Origin: Legionella nautarum
Lineage (GTDB): Bacteria; Pseudomonadota; Gammaproteobacteria; Legionellales; Legionellaceae
Assembly (NCBI RefSeq): GCF_001467895.1
Contig: NZ_LNYO01000003.1
Coordinates: forward strand, 1-60,802
DNA: 60,802 nt
Direction of reading: 5' to 3'
A program made the translations under genes and the position numbers. Each line of letters starts with the position of its first letter. The stretch's first letter is position 1. Of the stretch, positions 1-9,277 are shown piece after piece. The notes below the pieces were generated by a model that saw only the letters and a list, made by a program, of their open reading frames with translations, did no database searches and was not told the origin of the DNA.

Positions 1-34
1 TTTTTAAGGAACCCGCCCCGTTGGCGTGATGCGT

Positions 35-62
35 ATTCTACTCATCCTCATCGCCTTGTCAA
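35..62 (-). promoter_or_regulatory. Strong sigma70 promoter firing leftward out of the window
   Basis: Read on the minus strand, a perfect TTGACA (57-62) is followed after 16 bases by TAGAAT (35-40). Just upstream (63-110) lie A- and T-tracts resembling an UP element. Transcription would start near base 28 and run off the left edge through a GC-rich stretch. The combination of consensus -35, AT-rich upstream element and short spacer is typical of tRNA, rRNA or ribosomal-protein promoters. The product lies outside the window. Confidence 0.6.
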
Positions 63-248
63 ACACTTTTTTAAAAATTTCTTAAAAAATTCTTTCGCTT
101 ATTTTAACTATGAAATAAACATTCAATATTTGTCTAACTAGTGGCTGTGTTTTTTGAAAATATCTGGATTTTCCTAACGCGCATTGATCTATTTTACACC
201 ATAAGTTATGATTTTGCACACTTTATAAACATTTTTTTAGGATTTGCT

Positions 249-836
249 ATGAGAATCTTTTCTTTACTTCTTATCTTCATATTTTTAAACCCAATTTGGG
301 CCAACCGCTCCCATCATCATGGTTACGATAATCCTTCTAATTATGATAGCCACAATCATGGTCATGATAGCTTTTTATTTGCTGATGCCTTTCAAACTGG
401 AATTGATACCAATAGAAAACCTTTATATCTTTGTATAGGAAAAATCTTTAATAGCGACCAACCAGGAAAAACTTGGGAAGGCTATGGACGATGCAATATC
501 GCTTATGGTGGTAAAGAGTATATTGTTGACCGTTTTGATATACCTTCTCGTGCTAGGTTTAATGGAGCGTATTGGCAAAACTATCCTGAAACTGCTGTTC
601 GAGTAGGCACGGATACTAATGGCACCCCTTTATTTTTATGCCAAGCTTATTTCCGTGGTAGTAGTCAACCTGGTAAAACCTGGCCGGGGTACAATCGTTG
701 TAATATTTCTTATGGTGGTCGGGAAATTATAATAGATCGCTATATGGTTTTGGGAACTAATAGACCCGTACAAGCTGGTAAACATCATCGGTATCTAGGG
801 CGTGGGACGACTATACATATTGGAGTTGGGCCTTAG
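249..836 (+). CDS. Secreted protein with two DM9 repeats
   Basis: A 195-residue protein. The start chosen at 249 opens a clear signal peptide (MRIFSLLLIFIFLNPIWA, cleavage after WA); the frame runs further upstream but those residues look non-coding. A His/Asn-rich stretch follows, then two copies of a module of about 70 residues, each with the pattern GTDTN-G-PLFLC...QPGKTW-GY-RCNI-YGG. This matches the DM9/DUF3421 repeat, known mostly from insects and molluscs where it binds carbohydrate, and found sporadically in bacteria. It stands alone between the left-edge promoter and folA. Export by Sec is likely; a host-facing carbohydrate-binding role is inference. Confidence 0.8.
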   Translation: MRIFSLLLIFIFLNPIWANRSHHHGYDNPSNYDSHNHGHDSFLFADAFQTGIDTNRKPLYLCIGKIFNSDQPGKTWEGYGRCNIAYGGKEYIVDRFDIPSRARFNGAYWQNYPETAVRVGTDTNGTPLFLCQAYFRGSSQPGKTWPGYNRCNISYGGREIIIDRYMVLGTNRPVQAGKHHRYLGRGTTIHIGVGP

Positions 837-946
837 TCTGTTGTTTTTATGATTTGGTTGGGCCAAGTCCCAACCAATAAAAATGTCAGGCTCAGCGACT
901 GCCTCCTCAGCACGAACGGATTTATACAAAATCCACGAACCCGTGG

Positions 947-1450
947 TCAAGGCTGCGGAGGTTCAGTAATTCGTTCATAACGATAAAAAGTCATATCGTA
1001 ACTATTTTTTTCATCGCGCTCGCGAAAAATTTTTTCCTCGCAATGCCAAGAGGATTCATTTAATTTTGGAAAAAAAACATCAGCTGCGAATTGATGGTGG
1101 ATAACCGTTAAATAAATTCGAGTTGCGAAAGCTAGAGCTTGCTCATATATAGTTGCTCCGCCGATAATCATTGCTTCAGGAACGTCATCAACTAAAGCCA
1201 GGGCTTTGGGTAGGGTATCGGCTACTTCTACACCGGCTACTGAGATTTTATGGCGGCTCAATATAATATTAAGACGTCCAGGTAAAGGTTTGCCGATCGA
1301 GTGATAGGTGTTCCGACCCATAATAATCGGTTTTCCCATCGTAATTTTTTTAAAATGCTGCAGATCAGCTGGAAGATGAGCAAGTAAATGATTATCTTTT
1401 CCTAGGCCGTTATTTTCATCAATTGCGGCAATTAAACTAATAATTGTCAT
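947..1450 (-). CDS. folA: Dihydrofolate reductase
   Basis: A 167-residue protein of normal length for FolA, which reduces dihydrofolate to tetrahydrofolate with NADPH in the cytoplasm. The N-terminus carries the expected IAAIDENNGLGKDN loop, then LPADLQHFK with the substrate-binding acidic residue, MGRNTYHSIGKPLPGR for NADPH binding, and MIIGGATIYEQAL. It is the last gene of a minus-strand series; its ATG overlaps the pdxA stop by 4 bases, so the two are translationally coupled. Confidence 0.97.
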   Translation of the reverse strand: MTIISLIAAIDENNGLGKDNHLLAHLPADLQHFKKITMGKPIIMGRNTYHSIGKPLPGRLNIILSRHKISVAGVEVADTLPKALALVDDVPEAMIIGGATIYEQALAFATRIYLTVIHHQFAADVFFPKLNESSWHCEEKIFRERDEKNSYDMTFYRYERITEPPQP

Positions 1451-2424
1451 TTAGACTCCCTCGTCTTTGCCATTGAATAAGCCATATTGACTGCAGCTAA
1501 CAGACTATTGGAATCAGCTAATCCAGTTCCTGCTAACTCTAAGGCAGTACCGTGATCGACTGAGGTGCGTATAATTGGCAACCCCAAAGTCACATTTACA
1601 GCTGAACCGAATCCTGCATATTTCAAAACAGCCAATCCTTGATCGTGATACATAGCAACAAAAACATCGGCTTGTTTTAAATTCTGCGGTGTAAATAGAG
1701 TATCTGCAGGAAAAGATCCTTGTACGTTTATTCCTTTCTTTTTTAATAAGGTCAGCGCAGGATCGATTATTTCAATTTCTTCCCGTCCTAAATAACCACT
1801 TTCTCCCGCATGTGGATTTAAGCCTGCCACATAAATTATTGGATTAGCAATAGCAAATTCTCGCTGCAGCGAGGCATGAACTTGTTCAATTACTTGACAA
1901 ATTACTGAGCCTGTTATGGCCTTAGGCACATCCCTCAATGGTAAATGAGTGGTTACCAAAGCAACTTTCATTGCTTCGCAAGCTAGCATCATCACCACGG
2001 TTTCAACCTTACATTGCTTAGCTAAAAATTCGGTATGTCCAGTGAAGGGTATTCCGGCTTGATTAATCACAGCTTTATGCACTGGCGCAGTAATTAATGC
2101 AGCGAACTCTCCTTGCAAACATTTATCAACTGCCAAAGTTAACATATCAATGACATAAGGCGCGTTGAGAGGATTTAATTTTCCCGTAAGCACAGGTGCC
2201 TTACAAGGAATAGAAAGTATCGTTAGGTGGTTCGGTTCCAACGAAACTGGGCTATTCGCTTGATAATCAATAAAACTAAGCTCTTTGTTTAAATCTTTTG
2301 CGCGTTGGGCGAGTAAGTTTCTATCGCCCAAAACAACTAGAGGGAATTCACAAGCAGCAAGGGAGAGGCATAAATCAGGACCAATTCCTGCTGGCTCACC
2401 GCTGCTTACGAGTAATGGTTTCAT
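1447..2424 (-). CDS. pdxA: 4-hydroxythreonine-4-phosphate dehydrogenase
   Basis: A 325-residue PdxA of the pyridoxal 5'-phosphate biosynthesis pathway, oxidising 4-phosphohydroxy-L-threonine with NAD. Family motifs are visible: GEPAGIGPDL at the N-terminus, GHTEFLA, and the metal-binding histidines in NPHAGESG and AMYHDQGL. It overlaps surA upstream and folA downstream by 4 bases each. A surA-pdxA pairing is common in gammaproteobacteria. Confidence 0.97.
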   Translation of the reverse strand: MKPLLVSSGEPAGIGPDLCLSLAACEFPLVVLGDRNLLAQRAKDLNKELSFIDYQANSPVSLEPNHLTILSIPCKAPVLTGKLNPLNAPYVIDMLTLAVDKCLQGEFAALITAPVHKAVINQAGIPFTGHTEFLAKQCKVETVVMMLACEAMKVALVTTHLPLRDVPKAITGSVICQVIEQVHASLQREFAIANPIIYVAGLNPHAGESGYLGREEIEIIDPALTLLKKKGINVQGSFPADTLFTPQNLKQADVFVAMYHDQGLAVLKYAGFGSAVNVTLGLPIIRTSVDHGTALELAGTGLADSNSLLAAVNMAYSMAKTRESK

Positions 2425-3704
2425 GCCAATCTTTTATCCACAATTTTCACATAGGAATCGGCGCGCATATGTTGCTGCCAATTTTGTACTGCTTCCGTAA
2501 ATTTGCGTTGTTGTAAAAATTGTCTGACTTGTTGACGTTTAAAGGCTTCAGAGTCATCAATTTTTTTGCGCTCTAAAACTTCGATTAAATGCCAACCGAA
2601 AACCGATTTCACCGGACGACTGACTTGGTGAATTGCCAAAGTATCCATGACTTTTTCAAACTCAGGCACTAATTCTCCTGGATTGACCCAACCTAAATCT
2701 CCACCTTTGATTGCACTGGCTGCATCTAAAGAATATTGTTTTGCTAACAGGGCAAAATCTTTTCCTGATTTTATTTGTTGGTAGAGATTATTGGCTTGTC
2801 TCATTGCCTCATCCATGGTCATGCTTGCATCTTGTTTCACTAAGATATGTCGAACATGGGTTTTGGTTACCTGATGATGTTGCTCAGCGCCATTGACCGC
2901 AATAAGTTTGATCAATTGAAAACCATTTCCCGTGCGTATAGGACCAGCAACTTGCCCAACGTTCATGTTGATAACTTGTTTAGCAAAAATGTCAGGAAGC
3001 TCGGCTAAATGTCGCTCTCCTAAATCGCCACCTTCTAAAGCAAATTCACCGCTCGATTCTGCAATCGCTATACGATTAAAATCATCTCCGCGCTTAATTT
3101 TAGTCAGTAATTCAGTTGCTTTCTGCCGTGCTTTTTTTAACTGTTCGGTCGTTGGCTCTTCCGGCAGAGGGATCACGATATTTTGTAAATGGTAGGTTTG
3201 CTGAGTTGTATTATCATTTTTAGAATGTTTTAAATAATCTTCTACTTGCTCAGATGTCACAGCAACATCCTGGCCTACTGCTTTTTGTTGCACTCGGCTA
3301 ATTAATATTTCCTTACGGATATTTTCCCTAAAGGTTTCCCAACTTAAACCTTGTTTAGCCAGCTCTTCACGCAACTGAGTTAGGGTTATATGGTTATTGC
3401 TTGCAATTTTTGCAATTGCATCATTAAGATCCGTGCTATCGACAGTGACATCATTACGTTTTGCAAGTTGTAATTGTAAATCAACATCGATCAAATGTTG
3501 CAAAACTTGCTTTCGTAAAACGGTATCTGGTGGAAGTTGCATCTTTTTAGCTCTAATTTGCTCTTTTAGTAATTTAACTTGCGCATCTAACTCACTGGCA
3601 GTAATCACCCCATCATTAACAACAGCAACTACCTTATCTAAAGGCTGTGCCGTAACTGTAAATACCTGCAATAGCAATATAAAAAATACGATTCGTTTCA
3701 ACAC
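2421..3704 (-). CDS. surA: Periplasmic chaperone and peptidyl-prolyl isomerase SurA
   Basis: A 427-residue SurA that escorts unfolded outer-membrane proteins, LptD among them, across the periplasm. A signal peptide (residues 1-19, ending VTAQP) precedes the chaperone N-domain (VVAVVNDGVITASELD). Two parvulin (PpiC) domains follow: about 170-275 (GGDLGERHLAELP) and 285-385 (GGDLGWVNPGELVPEFE). A C-terminal helix completes the chaperone module. It sits downstream of lptD with 144 bases between, in the usual order, and is coupled to pdxA. Confidence 0.97.
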   Translation of the reverse strand: MLKRIVFFILLLQVFTVTAQPLDKVVAVVNDGVITASELDAQVKLLKEQIRAKKMQLPPDTVLRKQVLQHLIDVDLQLQLAKRNDVTVDSTDLNDAIAKIASNNHITLTQLREELAKQGLSWETFRENIRKEILISRVQQKAVGQDVAVTSEQVEDYLKHSKNDNTTQQTYHLQNIVIPLPEEPTTEQLKKARQKATELLTKIKRGDDFNRIAIAESSGEFALEGGDLGERHLAELPDIFAKQVINMNVGQVAGPIRTGNGFQLIKLIAVNGAEQHHQVTKTHVRHILVKQDASMTMDEAMRQANNLYQQIKSGKDFALLAKQYSLDAASAIKGGDLGWVNPGELVPEFEKVMDTLAIHQVSRPVKSVFGWHLIEVLERKKIDDSEAFKRQQVRQFLQQRKFTEAVQNWQQHMRADSYVKIVDKRLA

Positions 3705-3848
3705 GCTAGCTCCCCCTTCATTACCTGACTTTTAAGCACAATTGACTTGTGGTTTATCAGTCTTATTCGTCAGGGCAATTTAGGTTATTCTTAAACAAAA
3801 TACAAGCAACCTTATTTAATTTAAACCAAATACCCTTATTATTTTTTC

Positions 3849-6530
3849 TTATCTATGGAACAAATCATTATAACCAGGGATGTAGGTTCGTACTCTGCTC
3901 GAAGGATCGCTATTTCCTACAGAACCTAGCCCTTTTAATAAAACTTGTAAAAATACGTTGTTATTATATCGGGGTCGGGCTAGAGAATCCAAGCTTTGGA
4001 AAGTACGTCCACCAATTAATCGGACAGCCCAACAACAATTATCATACTGCACACCTAAGAAAGACATCATTTCATATCGTTTACTAATGTTGTAATTGTA
4101 AGCGCCCAAAGTACTCCAATGGATGCTGAAAGGCCAAGCATATGCGAAAGTAGCCTGATGTAAAGGATTATTTTGAGTATTAGTGTAGGCCACCCTAGTA
4201 ATATCGCCATTAACCAAATAGGTATAGCCGACGCCAATAATTTTATTATTACTTGATTCTGGTTGATAATGAAAATTGACATGTCCATTATTAGTAGCCC
4301 GCGTCGCAGGATTCCAAACATAATCTGCTGCCACGACCCAGTCGGGGTTAAAATGGTACTCGCCCCGAGCGGCTACGGGCGAGAATTTATTCGTCAATGA
4401 TAACAATCCGAGAGTATCTATATTCTCTTCACAAAATCCCGTCACACTTTGACACAGTTTGACTCGTCTTTTAGCAAAATAACGAGCTTGGCCGATAGAT
4501 AGAATTGCTTTTTCTCGACCCGACTCATCGGATAGCCAGCGGGAACTCAGAGAATAAGAAAGTTGATTAGTATCACCAATCCGATCAAAACCTGAAAACC
4601 GATTCGTTCTAAATAACTGATCATGGCTGAAGATCATATAACCGGAATCAAAAACTGGGATCTGTGTTTGATCATGAAAAGGAACATAGAGATAAAAAAG
4701 TCGTGGCTCCAAGGTTTGTGTGAAGCTCTCGTTTCTAAACGATGTTGAACGTTCAAAATACAAACCACCATCAACATCATAACGCGGGATAACGCGATTA
4801 AACTTTGATTTTTGACGAAAAAATTGATCGCCATAATAAAATCGATCGCCATAAATAAGCTGATTTTTATAAAAAAGTTGATCAAGATAATTAAAAGAAG
4901 CAGGTCCGTTCACGTCATAATAATTTTCGACCAACTCCACCGAGGGCGTTATATAACCCCAAGGTTTTGAGCGTGGAAGCGAAAGAATGGGATTTAAATG
5001 ATATCGACCACCCTGGGGTTGAAAAGGTGTTCTTCTTGGCTGGGGAAGCTCAAACAGATTTCTTCCTGGCCAGCGAAAATAATCAAACTGCCCTTGTATT
5101 GAAAGCCGACTATCAAAAGGAAGTTCATCATAGCTACCGTTTGCGAGCAATTGCGGTAAACGTTGATAGCTATCGTTAATCGGTGTTTCATTAATTGGAT
5201 GAAGGGTTTGGTAGCTTTGTAACATCCCACGGAAAAACCAATGATCCGTTACATAAGATAAATCACCCTGACGTAACAACTGTCTTTCGGTCAAGGTCGC
5301 TAAATTCGTACTGAAATCTTGTAGAAAATAATCATCGGAAACCTGACTAAAATTGACACCAAGATGCAAGTCACGAGTAATCAGGGTCGAGTCTTGTAAT
5401 TGAAGAGACCATCGATCGGCTGATTTGGAACGTAATAAAGGATACCTATCGCGATTTTCTAGTAAAAATCGATTAAAGGCTCGATCATGGGGAAGATAGC
5501 GTGCGCGAATATTGCCAAAGGATTTTTTGGTCAAATAACGAAACTCGCCGCCCATCATGAAGCCTCGTTTAGTATAAAGATGGGGGATCAAAGTGGCATC
5601 ATAATTTGGAGCGATATTCCAATAATAGGGAAGCGCCAAATCAAAGCCACCTACATTAGAAGAACCAACCACGGGCATTAAAAACCCGGACTTGCGTTCT
5701 CTCGAGGTTGGGAAACTTAAATAGGGTGCATATAAAATCGGCCAGTTATGAATACGCAAGCGTGCATTACGCGCTACACCTATCGACTTTGCATCATCCA
5801 ATTTAATACTGTCTGCTTCAATTTGCCAGGCATTGTCTTCTGGGGCGCAGGTTGTATAGGTCGCTTTTTGCAAAAAATAATCTTTATTGGCAAAACGCTC
5901 AATAAAATTTGCTCGTCCCCAAGCCGGTTGAATAGCGCCACTTTTTCTTATATTAAAACGATATAAAACATCCTCAACTTTTCCTGATTTATCCTCAGGA
6001 TTAATGGTTGCTTTTTTAGCAATCATTATTCTTCCAGCTTCTAGATACTTTACCTCGCCTAATAATTCAATTTTATTTACTTTATTGGTTTTAGCATCAC
6101 GATAAACATAAGCGGTTTGAGCATTAACTACGCGTCCGGCTTGTTGTACTTCAACATTTCCAGTTAACTCAGAACGACCTTCACGATAAAAAGATACCTC
6201 ATTCGCCATAATGCGAACTTCATCATTGGATAATGGCGTAATGGCGATCGGTTTATAAAAACCGCCGCAGAGTGAGGGCGAGGATTTATTCTCTTGCCAC
6301 CCCAAGCATTGAGCAAATTTAGCTCGATTAGCAGCAGTCAACTCTGCTTCTCTTGCTACCACGCAAGCTTGTATAGGCTCAACCACCACTTCTGACGCAT
6401 GAGTGACGACCTGATACGTGCCAGCGGCTATTCCGATCGTGGTTGCCAATCCCACAAACAGATAGCGATGACAGATCATTTTATGGAAAAGTTGAGTTAT
6501 CGAATCAAAGCTAATTTTCACCGCCACCAA
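3849..6530 (-). CDS. lptD: LPS-assembly outer-membrane protein LptD
   Basis: About 893 residues. LptD inserts lipopolysaccharide into the outer leaflet together with LptE. A hydrophobic export signal (about 23-45) is followed by an N-terminal OstA/jellyroll domain (about 105-230: VSFYREGRSELTGNVEVQQ) and a long aromatic-rich beta-barrel. The adjacent Cys832-Cys833 near the C-terminus match the paired cysteines that disulfide with N-terminal cysteines in characterised LptD; C56, C75 and C88 are candidate partners. The frame opens with TTG at 6530. A GTG at 6527 lies 7 bases after AAGG, and an ATG at 6479 is also possible, so the start is uncertain. Confidence 0.95.
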   Translation of the reverse strand: MVAVKISFDSITQLFHKMICHRYLFVGLATTIGIAAGTYQVVTHASEVVVEPIQACVVAREAELTAANRAKFAQCLGWQENKSSPSLCGGFYKPIAITPLSNDEVRIMANEVSFYREGRSELTGNVEVQQAGRVVNAQTAYVYRDAKTNKVNKIELLGEVKYLEAGRIMIAKKATINPEDKSGKVEDVLYRFNIRKSGAIQPAWGRANFIERFANKDYFLQKATYTTCAPEDNAWQIEADSIKLDDAKSIGVARNARLRIHNWPILYAPYLSFPTSRERKSGFLMPVVGSSNVGGFDLALPYYWNIAPNYDATLIPHLYTKRGFMMGGEFRYLTKKSFGNIRARYLPHDRAFNRFLLENRDRYPLLRSKSADRWSLQLQDSTLITRDLHLGVNFSQVSDDYFLQDFSTNLATLTERQLLRQGDLSYVTDHWFFRGMLQSYQTLHPINETPINDSYQRLPQLLANGSYDELPFDSRLSIQGQFDYFRWPGRNLFELPQPRRTPFQPQGGRYHLNPILSLPRSKPWGYITPSVELVENYYDVNGPASFNYLDQLFYKNQLIYGDRFYYGDQFFRQKSKFNRVIPRYDVDGGLYFERSTSFRNESFTQTLEPRLFYLYVPFHDQTQIPVFDSGYMIFSHDQLFRTNRFSGFDRIGDTNQLSYSLSSRWLSDESGREKAILSIGQARYFAKRRVKLCQSVTGFCEENIDTLGLLSLTNKFSPVAARGEYHFNPDWVVAADYVWNPATRATNNGHVNFHYQPESSNNKIIGVGYTYLVNGDITRVAYTNTQNNPLHQATFAYAWPFSIHWSTLGAYNYNISKRYEMMSFLGVQYDNCCWAVRLIGGRTFQSLDSLARPRYNNNVFLQVLLKGLGSVGNSDPSSRVRTYIPGYNDLFHR

Positions 6531-6588
6531 AATACCTTATGATTCACATGCGCTCAAGCGCTCAAGAATTAAAGCTGAGGAGTATAGC

Positions 6589-7572
6589 ATGCATGATCGA
6601 CAAAACGCACTTAACACGTGGCTTGAAAAAATACTTGCCTCAACTCAATTTACACTGACACCTTTAGCAGGTGATGCTAGTTTTAGACGATATTTTCGCC
6701 TTCATTATAAAGGGAAAACTCAGGTTGTCATGGATGCACCGCCTGATAAAGAGACGATCGAGCCTTTTTTAGCGATTGCTAATTTATTAAGTGTTGCGGG
6801 TATCAATACACCGCTCATTCATGCCGTTGATATCACCCAAGGTTTCGCTATTCTTGATGATTTCGGCGATACTTTATTACTCAATGCACTTTCTGCTGAA
6901 ACGGCTGACAAGCTGTATAAAGCAGCGATGGATACTTTAAATACTCTCCAACAGGGTACTCTTGCAGCCGCAAAACAATTACCGGCTTTTGACAAACGTT
7001 TCATTTTATATGAATTAAACCTATTCAAAGAATGGTTTTTGCAAGCCTATCTAAAAATTGAACTGAGTGCTGCAGAAGAAGGATTAATCGCTCAGACTTT
7101 TGATCAACTTAGCAATGACATTATGCAGCAACCCAAAGTGGTTATTCATCGTGATTATCATTCCCGTAATATTATGCTGCTTGCTAACCATGATCCCGCT
7201 CAATTAGGCGTTATCGATTTTCAAGACGCGATGTATGGACCTTGTACTTACGATTTAGTTTCTTTATTAAAAGATTGCTATATTCAATGGCCGAGAGAGC
7301 AAGTTATGAATTGGTTGACTTATTTCTATCAGAAATCGTCGATAGCCAAGCAAAATTCTCTGCCCACTTTTATTCGCGATTTTGATTACTGTGGCCTACA
7401 ACGCCATCTCAAAGTGTTGGGTGTTTTTTCTCGCTTATACTTACGTGATGGCAAATCTAATTATTTACAGGATTTACCTTTGACGCTTCATTACGTGATA
7501 GCTTGTCTTGAGTGTTACGAGGTCTTTGCTCCATTTTATCAGTTTGTACAAAACAGGATTCGTTTACCATGA
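6589..7572 (+). CDS. amgK: N-acetylmuramate/N-acetylglucosamine kinase
   Basis: A 327-residue aminoglycoside-phosphotransferase-fold kinase. AmgK phosphorylates MurNAc at the anomeric carbon in peptidoglycan recycling. Visible: the N-terminal LAGDASFRRYFRL, the catalytic VIHRDYHSRNIML and the metal-binding VIDFQDAMYGP. A clear Shine-Dalgarno GAGGAG precedes ATG. Transcribed divergently from lptD and overlapping murU by 4 bases (ATGA). The pairing with murU separates it from true aminoglycoside kinases. Confidence 0.92.
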   Translation: MHDRQNALNTWLEKILASTQFTLTPLAGDASFRRYFRLHYKGKTQVVMDAPPDKETIEPFLAIANLLSVAGINTPLIHAVDITQGFAILDDFGDTLLLNALSAETADKLYKAAMDTLNTLQQGTLAAAKQLPAFDKRFILYELNLFKEWFLQAYLKIELSAAEEGLIAQTFDQLSNDIMQQPKVVIHRDYHSRNIMLLANHDPAQLGVIDFQDAMYGPCTYDLVSLLKDCYIQWPREQVMNWLTYFYQKSSIAKQNSLPTFIRDFDYCGLQRHLKVLGVFSRLYLRDGKSNYLQDLPLTLHYVIACLECYEVFAPFYQFVQNRIRLP

Positions 7573-8231
7573 AAACCGCGATGATTTTAGCTGCAGGTAG
7601 AGGGGAACGTTTAAAACCCCTTACAAACAGCGTACCTAAAGCGATGTGTTTGGTTCATCATAAACCACTTATTCAATATCATGTGGAAAAACTCGCCGAT
7701 TCCGGTTTTGAGCGAATTGTTATTAATCATGCTTATCTTGGAGGCAAAATACGCCAACATTTGGGAAATGGCGCAAAATGGGGAGTAGAAATCTGCTACA
7801 CACCTGAACCGCCGGGAGGACTTGAAACTGGAGGGGGGATTTATAACGCGCTGCCCTTATTGGGCAAAGATCCTTTTGTAACGGTGAATGCGGATATTTT
7901 TACTGACTATGATTTTAATTTACTCCATTTAATGCAGGCGGTGCAAATGCATTTAGTATTGGTTAATAATCCTCAACATAATAGTCAGGGTGATTTTGAT
8001 TTGCATCAGCCCAATCGACTGAGTAATCAACATAAACGCTATACTTATTCGGGCATAGCCTGTTACCGACCAGAGGCTTTCCAGCAATATAAAGCAGGAC
8101 GCTATTCCCTGGTTCCCTTGTTTCATCAATTAATTGAAAAAAACTTAGCTACGGGTGAGCTTTATCAAGGATTGTGGGTTGATATTGGTTCATTGGATCG
8201 GCTCAAATTTGCGAATTCATTGGTTGAATGA
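7569..8231 (+). CDS. murU: N-acetylmuramate alpha-1-phosphate uridylyltransferase
   Basis: A 220-residue nucleotidyltransferase that makes UDP-MurNAc from MurNAc-1-phosphate, bypassing MurA/MurB de novo synthesis. The start at 7569 is chosen because its ATG overlaps the amgK stop and opens directly into MKTAMILAAGRGERLKPLT, the nucleotide-binding signature. VPKAM, TGGGIYNALP and VNADIFTDYD (metal-binding aspartate) follow. The length fits MurU rather than longer sugar nucleotidyltransferases. Confidence 0.92.
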   Translation: MKTAMILAAGRGERLKPLTNSVPKAMCLVHHKPLIQYHVEKLADSGFERIVINHAYLGGKIRQHLGNGAKWGVEICYTPEPPGGLETGGGIYNALPLLGKDPFVTVNADIFTDYDFNLLHLMQAVQMHLVLVNNPQHNSQGDFDLHQPNRLSNQHKRYTYSGIACYRPEAFQQYKAGRYSLVPLFHQLIEKNLATGELYQGLWVDIGSLDRLKFANSLVE

Positions 8232-8292
8232 AAAGTGGGGTGGCTCTGGGTCCCGCAGCCGATGCCGCGGGGATTCGTTACGAAGCAATGAC
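8232..8292. repeat. REP-like GC-rich palindromic sequence after murU
   Basis: Between murU and the convergent hypothetical gene lies a GC-rich stretch with short inverted arms (CCCGC...GCGGG, about 8252-8271), ending in an inverted copy of CGTCATT. Related CGTCATT-plus-palindrome stretches occur at 15424 and 18561. It may act as a bidirectional terminator or RNA-stability element. Confidence 0.4.
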
Positions 8293-8298
8293 GTATTA

Positions 8299-9063
8299 TT
8301 AAGCCGCTGGAGTTGCGCTTGGTCCTTCGTCTTCTGGGGTCGGCGCTGGTTTGGCATCTTTCTGAGCACCCTTTTGAACACCCGCACGATCTGCAGGATG
8401 TGTGCGGCTTTTGACAGTAGCTGGAATACCTCTATCCTCAAGGTAGTCTGGTAACCCCTCTTCTATTGTATCTCTTGCATTCTGAGGATCTGCTCTTTGC
8501 GGTACACCATCTATTTCGTTGATATTACCTTTATCGTCTGCTTGATAAAGAACACTCTTATCCTCGACCATATCATTTTCTGCTAAGAATGCTTTCAGCA
8601 AGGTATCGAGAGGTTTCGCGTCATCTTTGGATAATTTCTTACCATCAGCACTAAAACTACGAATAAATTGAGATTCTTCTTCACTTACAGCAAAAGCAAT
8701 TTTAACTGGATTGTTAACGGTTTTAGTAAACTCTTCGGCAGCTTTTTCAGCAGCATTCTCTTGGAAATTTTCAAAGTCAGTTTTAACTGGTTCACCTGCC
8801 CATTCTCTGCTTTTTGAATTGGTTTGGAGATAAACAAAATCTCGAAAGAATTCCAATTTTTTTAGCATCTTTTTAGAGTTATTAATCATAGCCGGCCCCA
8901 AATTGGACATACTTTTCTGGAAGCTGGCTACTAAATAAGCGGCAGTTTCAGAGCTGTATCTAGCTAACTCCATAGCCTTTTTTATTGCATCTACAGTAGG
9001 GGCTAATTGCTTTGTGCTGCTGCCGCGGCGTGTTAGAGGCAATGACTTTCTTTCTCTTACCAT
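8299..9063 (-). CDS. Uncharacterised protein, candidate secreted effector
   Basis: About 254 residues from the ATG at 9063, preceded by a GTGAGA stretch; a TTG at 9093 would add 10 residues. No known domain was recognised. The N-terminus is very basic (MVRERKSLPLTRRGSSTK). The middle is predicted helical, and the last 30 residues are rich in Asp, Glu, Pro and Ala, ending PSATPAA. Small residues plus acidic patches at the C-terminus resemble Dot/Icm translocation signals, but this is weak inference. It is monocistronic and convergent with murU. Confidence 0.7.
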   Translation of the reverse strand: MVRERKSLPLTRRGSSTKQLAPTVDAIKKAMELARYSSETAAYLVASFQKSMSNLGPAMINNSKKMLKKLEFFRDFVYLQTNSKSREWAGEPVKTDFENFQENAAEKAAEEFTKTVNNPVKIAFAVSEEESQFIRSFSADGKKLSKDDAKPLDTLLKAFLAENDMVEDKSVLYQADDKGNINEIDGVPQRADPQNARDTIEEGLPDYLEDRGIPATVKSRTHPADRAGVQKGAQKDAKPAPTPEDEGPSATPAA

Positions 9064-9277
9064 TCTATTTCTCACTGCAATTGAGTAAACCAATCAACTA
9101 TTAATTTAATTGATCAAAACTATAATTTTTGATCATTATAGCAAATCCAGCTTGCTTAGCGGTCACTGTTTTTCTCTAATAATCGTTAAGAGAAAGTAAA
9201 AAATGTGCTTGTAACCCGCGAAAACCTGTCTCTTTTTTTACACCTGCTAAGGGGAAGTTCGTGAGTCAACATGTAGG

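Noticed and set aside
2932-3195. Plus-strand open frames across surA, pdxA and lptD (also 2285-2500, 3397-3735, 4967-5179, 5487-5681)
   Set aside because: They are antisense to well-supported genes, lack ribosome-binding sites and have no recognisable protein pattern.
3749-4087. 112-residue plus-strand frame at the end of lptD
   Set aside because: Mostly antisense to the lptD C-terminus, which is clearly coding; composition is not protein-like.
6589-7572. Reading the APH-fold protein as an aminoglycoside resistance kinase
   Set aside because: Direct coupling to murU and the motif pattern fit AmgK, a cell-wall recycling kinase.
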